DNA of 14,345 nt from an uncultured Eubacteriales bacterium. Its GTDB lineage: Bacteria > Bacillota > Clostridia > Oscillospirales > Ruminococcaceae. Below are positions 7,912 to 13,179 of this stretch, piece by piece; the first letter of the stretch is position 1, and each line of letters begins with the position of its first letter. The notes under the pieces are model-generated. The model had not been told where the DNA came from, ran no database searches, and saw only the letters and a program-made list of their open reading frames with translations. The DNA lies in contig ONLC01000018.1 of the NCBI GenBank assembly GCA_900318545.1, positions 1 to 14,345 of the forward strand. Reading direction: 5' to 3'. The position numbers and the translations under genes are program-made.

Positions 7912-7940
7912 AGAAAATCATATAACAAAGAAGTGAGAAA

Positions 7941-8123
7941 ATGCCCGAAAAGAAAAAGCACAAATTCAAGTTCAGACCCGCCCTTATGATCGGCGCAGCG
8001 ATATTTATTATGCTGGTATCATTCCTTGCATATATGCTTGATACAAAGCTAGAGGACGTTGTCGCCGAGGAGACAGGATCCTCGGTCATCACGCATGACA
8101 CAGCATACGACTCAGAAAAATAG
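7941..8123 (+). CDS. Small single-pass membrane protein, 60 aa, unknown function
   Basis: I do not recognise a family. The N-terminus is strongly basic (MPEKKKHKFKFRP), followed by one hydrophobic segment at about 14-33 (ALMIGAAIFIMLVSFLAYML) and a short acidic, Ser/Thr-rich tail (about 34-60). By the positive-inside rule the N-terminus is cytoplasmic and the tail outside. The ribosome site is weak (AAGTGAG, 3 bases before ATG). The gene has its own good promoter and a strong terminator right after the stop, so it is expressed as a single-gene unit, which supports it being real despite its size. The basic start plus one membrane span resembles the first part of DivIC/FtsB division proteins, but the coiled coil that should follow is missing, so that name is not justified. 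Confidence 0.65.
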   Translation: MPEKKKHKFKFRPALMIGAAIFIMLVSFLAYMLDTKLEDVVAEETGSSVITHDTAYDSEK

Positions 8124-8131
8124 CTCCGCAG

Positions 8132-8155
8132 ACCGCCTTTTTTGGGCGGTTTTTT
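8132..8155 (+). terminator. Rho-independent terminator after the small membrane-protein gene
   Basis: ACCGCC (8132-8137), 7-base loop, GGCGGT (8145-8150), then TTTTT, starting 8 bases after the stop codon. Perfect GC-rich stem and T-run. Confidence 0.88.
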
Positions 8156-8392
8156 CTGTTATTCAAAGAGCTATACAATATTTCGTACTTTTGATTACAG
8201 TAATTATACATTTTCTTTCTCTGTTAATTTGATATTAAATACATAATATTTCTCTTTTAATATATTTATATAAGTAATTTTTTGTACTTTTTATATAGTT
8301 TATTGTACATATTAATTCTCCTTAACTATTATAAAAATACTATTATTCGTACTACATCTGCATATTAAAGTACACAAAATCTCCCTGAAAGC
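8156..8392. other. AT-rich intergenic region without a gene
   Basis: About 240 bases between two convergent terminators. No open frame with a ribosome site, no tRNA-like fold and no convincing promoter pair was found on either strand. Five GTAC tetramers occur (starting at 8185, 8284, 8305, 8349 and 8370), two pairs of them exactly 21 bases apart, within TTCGTACT/TTTGTACT contexts. The region may simply be a spacer between converging units. Confidence 0.5.
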
Positions 8393-8423
8393 AAAAAGTG
8401 CAGCACGATAAAACGTACTGCAC
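8393..8423 (-). terminator. Rho-independent terminator of the nrdD-nrdG unit
   Basis: Minus-strand GTGCAGTACG (8423-8414), loop TTTTAT, CGTGCTGCAC (8407-8398), then TTTTT. A 10-bp stem with one G-U pair, beginning about 26 bases after the nrdG stop codon. Confidence 0.88.
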
Positions 8424-8449
8424 CCTTGCATTTTTGTTCAAAATATTTC

Positions 8450-8965
8450 TCAGAACGGTGCTGTCTCCACAGCACAGCCTGCTTTCAGCGATGCCTGAAC
8501 ATCTATATACCGCTGGTTAGAGCTCCCACGAAACGGCAGCTCAAGGGTTCTCTTCGCCAGCACAAAGCGGCCGTCTACAAGCCAATTCAGGCGTTTTAAG
8601 AGCTCCATATAGCCGTTTTCCATATTCGCCTGATCGACAAGCTCCTCAAAGGTAAAGCCCGTATAGGATATTATATTCAGTGGGAAGCCCTTAAATGCCC
8701 TTATCCTGTCAGACAGCTCAACAAGAGCTTCACACTGCATAAACGGCTCACCGCCGCTGTAGGTAACGCCGTCAAGGAGAGGGTCCCGGGTTATCTGTTC
8801 AAAGAGCTCATCTGTGGTGATAATCTCACCGCCCTCAAAAGACCATGTCTCGGGATTGTGGCAGCCCTCACAGTGGTGCGGACAGCCCTGCGTAAATATA
8901 GTAAACCTTATACCGGGTCCGTCAACTATCGACTCCCCTGCCTTGCCTGCTATTCTGAGCTGCAT
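8450..8965 (-). CDS. nrdG: Anaerobic ribonucleotide reductase activating protein NrdG
   Basis: A small radical SAM activase that cleaves AdoMet with a 4Fe-4S cluster and abstracts hydrogen from a glycine near the C-terminus of NrdD. The 171-aa protein has the cluster motif Cys28-x3-Cys32-x2-Cys35 (GCPHHCEGCHNP), an upstream DGPGIR (15-20) typical of glycyl-radical activases, and YSGGEPF (69-75), the AdoMet-contacting GGE motif. Length fits NrdG (about 155-175 aa) and there is no ferredoxin-like insert as in larger activases. Start: GAGGTGA lies 4 bases upstream of ATG 8965. It is the last gene of the minus-strand run, 15 bases after the lipoprotein gene, and is followed by a terminator. Its presence and apparent integrity contrast with the NrdD in the same unit, which seems to lack the glycine target. 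Confidence 0.93.
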   Translation of the reverse strand: MQLRIAGKAGESIVDGPGIRFTIFTQGCPHHCEGCHNPETWSFEGGEIITTDELFEQITRDPLLDGVTYSGGEPFMQCEALVELSDRIRAFKGFPLNIISYTGFTFEELVDQANMENGYMELLKRLNWLVDGRFVLAKRTLELPFRGSSNQRYIDVQASLKAGCAVETAPF

Positions 8966-8980
8966 TATCTCACCTCGGTT

Positions 8981-9526
8981 TTAAGCGGGCTCTCTCTCAG
9001 GTGTAAGGTACACCTCCACCAGACTGAGATCAACACCGCAGTCTTTCAGATATTGCTTTACAATGCCGATATAGCTTCTGTCACTGAGTTCTGCTTTGAC
9101 CTTGCCGTCTTTCTCTTTGATGTTTACCAGCTTCAGATCGTTTTTGTATTTTTCCAGCAGCGACTGTATCTCGCTTGTATCCGTAACTACACTACCGTCA
9201 GAGGGCTTTTCTGCCTTTATGCTGTCCATCGGCTCTGTGAAGTAAATATCCTCAGAGAGCTCGCCCTCGGCTTTCAGATAGTCGCTGAGCTTCCACTTGT
9301 CCTCGCTGTCTTCAAGGGTCACGAGCACATAGTCATCGCCCTCACTGACATTAACAACACGGCAGTCATCGCTGTGCTGCTCGATTATCCCGACAGCCTT
9401 GGAATACTTACCGTTCTCGGTGCTGACCTGTGATTCGGTCGTTCCCGAGGAGCTTTCCTCGCTCTTATCCGCACAGGCACAGAGTGTCAGTGCGAGCATA
9501 AGTGCAGCAAGAAATGCTTTTTTCAT
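8981..9526 (-). CDS. Lipoprotein with two tandem repeats, located between nrdD and nrdG
   Basis: Unknown family. The N-terminus (MKKAFLAALMLALTLCAC) is a lipoprotein signal; LCAC puts the lipidated cysteine at residue 18 (Cys16 is a weaker alternative with Leu at -1). A Ser/Glu/Thr-rich linker runs to about 40. Two related modules follow: about 43-99, containing RVVNVSEGDDYVLVTLEDS and DYLKAEGELSEDIYFTEP, and about 119-175, containing KLVNIKEKDGKVKAELSDR and QYLKDCGVDLSLVEVYLTP. They share a V-N-beta-turn-beta pattern followed by YLK and a closing strand. Each module has one cysteine (55 and 163). The protein should sit on the outer face of the membrane. Start: GAAGGGA 6 bases before ATG 9526. 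It is 31 bases after nrdD and 15 before nrdG, so very probably co-transcribed with them, though an extracellular lipoprotein has no known role in nucleotide reduction. Confidence 0.8.
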   Translation of the reverse strand: MKKAFLAALMLALTLCACADKSEESSSGTTESQVSTENGKYSKAVGIIEQHSDDCRVVNVSEGDDYVLVTLEDSEDKWKLSDYLKAEGELSEDIYFTEPMDSIKAEKPSDGSVVTDTSEIQSLLEKYKNDLKLVNIKEKDGKVKAELSDRSYIGIVKQYLKDCGVDLSLVEVYLTPEREPA

Positions 9527-9557
9527 TTTTGTCCCTTCTTTCTGTAATTTATTATAA

Positions 9558-11804
9558 TTACGGACAGATCTTTATCCTTGGTATCTTCTCCGTAACCACT
9601 CTCTGATGCTCTGCCTCTGTTCTTCCGCACCTAGGGCAGCGGTCGCCGATGATGCCTGTATATCCGCAGACGGGGTCACGGTCAACAGGGTGATTGATAG
9701 AGCCGTAGCCTATGCCTGCTTCCTTCATATATCTTACTATCTTCTCAAAGGCAGGCAGGTTTCCGAGCGGGTCGCCGTCAAGCTCAACATAGCTGATGTG
9801 GCCTGCATTCGTGAGGTTATGATAAGGTGCTTCTATCTTTATTTTCTCAAAGGCATTTATCGGATAGTAAACAGGAACGTGGAAGGAGTTCGTGTAGTAA
9901 TCACGGTCGGTAACGCCTGCTATCTCACCGAAGCGTTTCTTATCCATCTTGACAAAACGGCCCGAAAGACCCTCGGCAGGTGTTGCAAGGAGAGAGAAAT
10001 TAAGCCCTGTACGCTTTGTTTCCTCGTCCATTCTGCGTCTCATTCTGGTGATTATCTCCATACCGAGATCTCTTGCTTCGTCAGACTCTCCGTGGTGCTT
10101 GCCGATAAGTACTTTAAGGCACTCGGCAAGACCGATAAAGCCGACCGAGAGCGTTCCGTGACGAAGCACCTTTTCCAGAGTATCGTCTTCGGTGAGCTGC
10201 TCAGAATCGAGCCATATTCCCTGACCCATAAGGAAGGGGAAGTTCTTTACCTTCTTCTGGCACTGTATTCTGAACCTGTGCATAAGCTGGTCGATACAGA
10301 GATCCATCATCTCATCTAAGCTGTCAAAAAACGTACCGATGTTTCTCTGAGCCTTGATACCAAGTCTCGGCAGGTTTATTGTTGTAAAAGAGAGGTTTCC
10401 TCTGCCTGTTACTATCTCTCTGGTCGGGTCATTTGCATTGCCGATAACACGGGTACGGCAGCCCATATAGGCTATCTCTGTATCGGGGTTGCCCTCCTTA
10501 TAATACTGGAGGTTGTACGGAGCGTCAATAAACGAAAAGTTCGGGAAGAGCCTCTTTGCAGACACTCTGCAGGCAAGCTTGAACAGATCGTAGTTGGGGT
10601 CGCCCTGCTCGAAGTTCACGCCCTGCTTTACCTTAAAAATATGTATCGGGAAGATAGGAGTCTCGCCGTTACCGAGGCCTGCCTCCTCGGCAAGGAGAAT
10701 GTTCTTGATGACCATTCTGCCCTCGATAGAGGTATCTGTTCCATAGTTTATTGATGAGAACGGAGTCTGTGCTCCTGCTCTTGAATTCATTGTGTTAAGG
10801 TTATGGATAAGCGCCTCCATAGCCTGATAGGTAGCCCTGTCGGTCTCCTTGACGGAGTTCTTATAGGCAAACGCCTGTATCCTTGTTACATCTCTTGCAT
10901 CGCAGAAATTTACAAGAAACTGCGACTCAGCCTCCTGATAGCCGTTGTCGTTTGAGAGGGTCGGCACAAGCCCCTGTTCATCGAGCATTTCAGCAAGCTT
11001 CTTTGCAACATTCTGAGAGTCCTTCACCCCTCCGAGAAGTGCAAGCCCTCTGCCGATATTGTCACGGTATCTGTGCTTGAAGGTCTTTTTAACTCCCTGT
11101 GCCATATCATAATCAAACTTTGGCAGAGACTGTCCGCCGTGCTGATCGTTCTGGTTTGACTGGATAGCTATGCAGGCAAGTGCGGCATAGCTCTGGATAT
11201 CATTAGGAGTCCTCAGATATCCGTGACCTGTTGAGAAGCCCTTGTCAAAAAGCTTGGTAAGGTCGATCTGGGTGCAGGTTGTGGTAAGGGTATAAAAATC
11301 AAGGTCATGGATATGGATATCGCCCTCGATATGAGCTCTCGAATGCTCGGGCTCAAGAACGTACATCTCATTAAATTCCTTTGCACCGACAGAGCCGTAC
11401 TTGAGCATTGTACCCATAGCGGTATCGCCGTCGATGTTTGCATTCTCACGCTTGAGGTCATTGTCCTCAGCGCTCTTAAAGGTAAGCTCCTCATACACAC
11501 GCATGAGCCTTGTGTCCATCTCTCTCGCTCTTGTTCTGTCAGAACGGTAGAGGATATAGCTCTTAGCTGTTTCTGCCATGCCCTCCTCGATAAGTACTCG
11601 CTCAACGCAGTCCTGTATTTCCTCAACAGTAGGCACTTCAAGCTTCTTCTCTAAAAGCAGGTCAACTACTCTTCCTGCAAGGCGCAGTGATTCCTCCTGA
11701 TCCTCCTGACCTACGCTCTCAGCAGCCTTGTAAATAGCGTTCGCGATCTTCTCAATATTGAAGGTCACCATTCTTCCGTCACGCTTTTTTATTTTGATTA
11801 TCAT
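9558..11804 (-). CDS. nrdD: Anaerobic ribonucleoside-triphosphate reductase NrdD, apparently lacking the C-terminal glycyl-radical segment
   Basis: Class III reductase making dNTPs without oxygen. Numbering is from the chosen start (748 aa). An ATP-cone (about 1-95, IKKRDGRMVTFN) gives allosteric control. The glycyl-radical-type barrel follows, with active-site cysteines Cys177 (TTTCTQ) and Cys449 (MGCRTRV). A zinc-site segment lies near the end: DPVCGYTG (Cys713) and CPRCGR (Cys723, Cys726). Family members then continue with an R-[IV]-x-G-Y-L motif holding the radical glycine and about 20 more residues. Here the chain runs EKIPRIKICP and stops, so the glycine is missing; other frames do not restore it. 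Start: the ATG at 11804 has GGAGG 7 bases upstream, whereas the in-frame ATG at 11810 is only 1 base from it. First gene of nrdD-lipoprotein-nrdG. Identity is certain; whether it is active alone is doubtful. Confidence 0.93.
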   Translation of the reverse strand: MIIKIKKRDGRMVTFNIEKIANAIYKAAESVGQEDQEESLRLAGRVVDLLLEKKLEVPTVEEIQDCVERVLIEEGMAETAKSYILYRSDRTRAREMDTRLMRVYEELTFKSAEDNDLKRENANIDGDTAMGTMLKYGSVGAKEFNEMYVLEPEHSRAHIEGDIHIHDLDFYTLTTTCTQIDLTKLFDKGFSTGHGYLRTPNDIQSYAALACIAIQSNQNDQHGGQSLPKFDYDMAQGVKKTFKHRYRDNIGRGLALLGGVKDSQNVAKKLAEMLDEQGLVPTLSNDNGYQEAESQFLVNFCDARDVTRIQAFAYKNSVKETDRATYQAMEALIHNLNTMNSRAGAQTPFSSINYGTDTSIEGRMVIKNILLAEEAGLGNGETPIFPIHIFKVKQGVNFEQGDPNYDLFKLACRVSAKRLFPNFSFIDAPYNLQYYKEGNPDTEIAYMGCRTRVIGNANDPTREIVTGRGNLSFTTINLPRLGIKAQRNIGTFFDSLDEMMDLCIDQLMHRFRIQCQKKVKNFPFLMGQGIWLDSEQLTEDDTLEKVLRHGTLSVGFIGLAECLKVLIGKHHGESDEARDLGMEIITRMRRRMDEETKRTGLNFSLLATPAEGLSGRFVKMDKKRFGEIAGVTDRDYYTNSFHVPVYYPINAFEKIKIEAPYHNLTNAGHISYVELDGDPLGNLPAFEKIVRYMKEAGIGYGSINHPVDRDPVCGYTGIIGDRCPRCGRTEAEHQRVVTEKIPRIKICP

Positions 11805-11811
11805 ATCCATA

Positions 11812-11816
11812 CCTCC
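11812..11816 (-). promoter_or_regulatory. nrdD ribosome binding site, deciding the start
   Basis: GGAGG on the minus strand. Two in-frame ATG codons follow, at 11810 (1-base spacing, too close) and 11804 (7-base spacing, optimal), so translation should start at 11804 with MIIKIKKRDG. Confidence 0.8.
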
Positions 11817-11821
11817 GTACT

Positions 11822-11837
11822 ATACAACATCTAGTGC
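11822..11837. promoter_or_regulatory. Candidate NrdR box 1
   Basis: ATACAACATCTAGTGC matches 12 of 16 positions of the NrdR consensus acaCwAtATaTwGwgt, including all core C-w-A, A-T and T-w-G-w positions. It lies just downstream of the predicted nrdD start point, 32 bases (three helical turns) from box 2. NrdR is the usual ATP-cone repressor of ribonucleotide reductase operons; its gene is not in this window. Confidence 0.5.
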
Positions 11838-11853
11838 TCATGCACCCATACAC

Positions 11854-11869
11854 TACAAGTATATAGTAT
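11854..11869. promoter_or_regulatory. Candidate NrdR box 2, overlapping the nrdD -10
   Basis: TACAAGTATATAGTAT; read on the minus strand its first ten bases, ATACTATATA, fit the consensus at nine positions, while the other half is poor. A good second half (ACACTA, 11850-11855) is present but 4 bases too far away. It overlaps the nrdD -10, which would suit repression. Weaker than box 1 on sequence, supported by the 32-base spacing. Confidence 0.4.
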
Positions 11870-11886
11870 ATTTCAGATAAAGTCAA
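11858..11886 (-). promoter_or_regulatory. nrdD promoter
   Basis: Minus-strand TTGACT (11886-11881), 17-base spacer, TATACT (11863-11858). A second TATACT lies inside the spacer but only 10 bases from the -35, so it is not the functional -10. The predicted transcript starts near 11851 and carries a leader of about 47 bases. Confidence 0.82.
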
Positions 11887-11936
11887 GGCGATTTATAACA
11901 AATTTCTCTGTTGATTTTTGTATATATTGCGAGGAC

Positions 11937-11965
11937 TTGACAACAAGCTCTTTATGTGGTATAAT
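11937..11965 (+). promoter_or_regulatory. Promoter of the radical SAM gene, perfect consensus
   Basis: TTGACA (11937-11942), 17-base spacer, TATAAT (11960-11965): both boxes and the spacing are ideal. It is divergent from the nrdD promoter, with about 50 bases between the -35 elements. A consensus promoter this strong is often held in check by a repressor; see the palindrome just downstream. Confidence 0.9.
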
Positions 11966-11993
11966 ATATGTAATATAAATTTTGCTAAATTTA

Positions 11994-12005
11994 ATTGTAT
12001 ACAAT
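11994..12005. promoter_or_regulatory. Perfect palindrome ATTGTATACAAT, candidate operator in the radical SAM leader
   Basis: A 12-base perfect dyad, with TTGTATACAA at its core, about 20-30 bases downstream of the predicted transcription start and 3 bases before the AAGGAGG ribosome site. The TTG-TATA-CAA form resembles operators of GntR-family repressors. A roadblock or repression role is inferred; no regulator gene is nearby. Confidence 0.5.
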
Positions 12006-12008
12006 CAT

Positions 12009-12015
12009 AAGGAGG
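12009..12015 (+). promoter_or_regulatory. Ribosome binding site deciding the radical SAM gene start
   Basis: AAGGAGG with 8 bases to ATG 12024. The frame is open upstream to a TTG at 11982, but that would place the ribosome site inside the coding region and has no site of its own. Confidence 0.85.
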
Positions 12016-12023
12016 TCATATTT

Positions 12024-13121
12024 ATGAGCGTTCCGTATTTTGACTTACAGGCTTATCTTACAAAGGGTGTTGAAAAGATAGTGACTCAGTCTGTGAAGGC
12101 AGTGCTTAAAAATCCTGCTGAGAGTAAGTTCATGGCAGGCTTTGCACTGTCGGCTAAGAAAGCATCAAGCTACCGCCGTGAGATGGAGGACAAGGGCGAG
12201 CATATACCTCCGTTTCTGATTTGCAGTATAACCAACACCTGCAATCTTCACTGTGCAGGCTGCTATGCAAGGGCTAATCATGCCTGCGGAGGCGGCAACA
12301 CTGACCCTCAGCTTACCGCCGAAGAGTGGGACGATATATTCACTCAGGCAGGGGATATGGGAATAAGCTTTATCCTGCTCGCAGGAGGCGAACCCACCAC
12401 AAGGCGTGACATCATCACCAAAGCCGCCGAGCACAAAAATATACTCTTCCCTCTTTTCACAAACGGAGTTTTCATTGACGATGAGTACTACAGGCTTTTT
12501 GACAAAGCAAGAAATATTGTTCCGATAATGAGCATAGAGGGGTCAAAGGAGACTACCGACAAGCGCCGTGGAAATGGCGTTTATGACAGGCTCAGCTCCA
12601 ATATGGCAGAGTTTAAGAAAAAGGGTCTTATATTCGGGGCTTCCGTTACTGTGACCACTAAGAATATGGAGGAGGTAACATCTTACGAATTTGTTGAGGA
12701 ACTCAGGTCTAAGGGCTGCAAGGCTGTCATATATGTAGAGTATGTGCCTGTTGACGGAACAGATACAGACCTAGCCTTTGAGGACAGCCACAGAGAGCTT
12801 TTTGAGGAGCATTTTTCTGAGCTCAGGCAGAACATAGAAGATATGGTGCTGGTTTCATTCCCCGGTGATGAAAAAAGCTCGGGCGGCTGTATCGCAGCTG
12901 GAAGAGGCTTCTTTCACATTAACTCTTCGGGCGGTGCCGAGCCATGTCCGTTCTCGCCGTACTCTGATATAAATGTTAAGGATACATCACTGCGTGAGGC
13001 GCTGAACTCAAAGCTTTTCAAGTACTTACAAAGCGAAGATGTTCTGCTTGATGAGCACAAGGGCGGCTGCGTTCTTTTTGAAAAACAGGACATAGTGCAG
13101 GCGCTGCTCTCAAAAGTATGA
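12024..13121 (+). CDS. Radical SAM protein with a shortened SPASM/twitch-like C-terminus, substrate unknown
   Basis: A 365-aa radical SAM enzyme. An N-terminal helical stretch (1-60) leads into HIPPFLICSITNTCNLHCAGC, with the cluster ligands Cys73-x3-Cys77-x2-Cys80, then LLAGGEP (118-124), the AdoMet motif, and FTNGVF (145-150) inside the partial TIM barrel. The C-terminal part has GGCIAAGRGFFHINSSGGAEPCPFSPY (Cys289, Cys308) and a later Cys349, which could bind one auxiliary 4Fe-4S cluster as in SPASM/twitch proteins. I recognise the general clostridial and archaeal family that starts HxPPFLIxSIT, but not its substrate. No precursor peptide gene or obvious modification target lies nearby. 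It is a single-gene unit divergent from nrdD, with a strong promoter and a candidate operator in its leader; no terminator separates it from the metal exporter downstream. Confidence 0.88.
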   Translation: MSVPYFDLQAYLTKGVEKIVTQSVKAVLKNPAESKFMAGFALSAKKASSYRREMEDKGEHIPPFLICSITNTCNLHCAGCYARANHACGGGNTDPQLTAEEWDDIFTQAGDMGISFILLAGGEPTTRRDIITKAAEHKNILFPLFTNGVFIDDEYYRLFDKARNIVPIMSIEGSKETTDKRRGNGVYDRLSSNMAEFKKKGLIFGASVTVTTKNMEEVTSYEFVEELRSKGCKAVIYVEYVPVDGTDTDLAFEDSHRELFEEHFSELRQNIEDMVLVSFPGDEKSSGGCIAAGRGFFHINSSGGAEPCPFSPYSDINVKDTSLREALNSKLFKYLQSEDVLLDEHKGGCVLFEKQDIVQALLSKV

Positions 13122-13150
13122 TTGACAGAGGTTTCCGCCTGTGATATAAT
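13122..13150 (+). promoter_or_regulatory. Promoter of the cation efflux gene, perfect consensus with extended -10
   Basis: TTGACA (13122-13127), 17-base spacer, TATAAT (13145-13150), with TG one base before the -10. The -35 begins at the base right after the TGA stop of the radical SAM gene. The spacer holds a loose dyad, ACAG...CTGT (13125-13142), that might be an operator but is imperfect. Confidence 0.9.
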
Positions 13151-13179
13151 ACTATATATCCATACAAAGGGGAGATATT

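Noticed and set aside
7817..8101. Minus-strand 94-codon frame opposite the small membrane protein
   Set aside because: It would run through the asnB promoter, has no ribosome site, and the opposite strand carries a full promoter-gene-terminator unit.
7941..8123. Calling the small membrane protein DivIC/FtsB
   Set aside because: Only the basic start and single span agree; the coiled coil and the usual roughly 100-residue length are missing.
9570..9625. A frameshift restoring the NrdD glycine, since one alternative frame reads SGYGED
   Set aside because: The residues around it do not resemble the R-[IV]-x-G-Y-L family context, and homology of the annotated frame continues past that point to EKIPRI.
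9606..10319. Plus-strand open frame of 237 codons
   Set aside because: Antisense shadow of the nrdD C-terminal half, caused by low use of codons whose complements are stops.
11865..11870. First TATACT upstream of nrdD as the -10
   Set aside because: It is only 10 bases from the -35; the second TATACT at 11863-11858 has the correct 17-base spacing.
12165..12434. Minus-strand frame inside the radical SAM gene
   Set aside because: Overlaps the conserved CxxxCxxC and GGEP coding region of the real gene; no regulatory signals.
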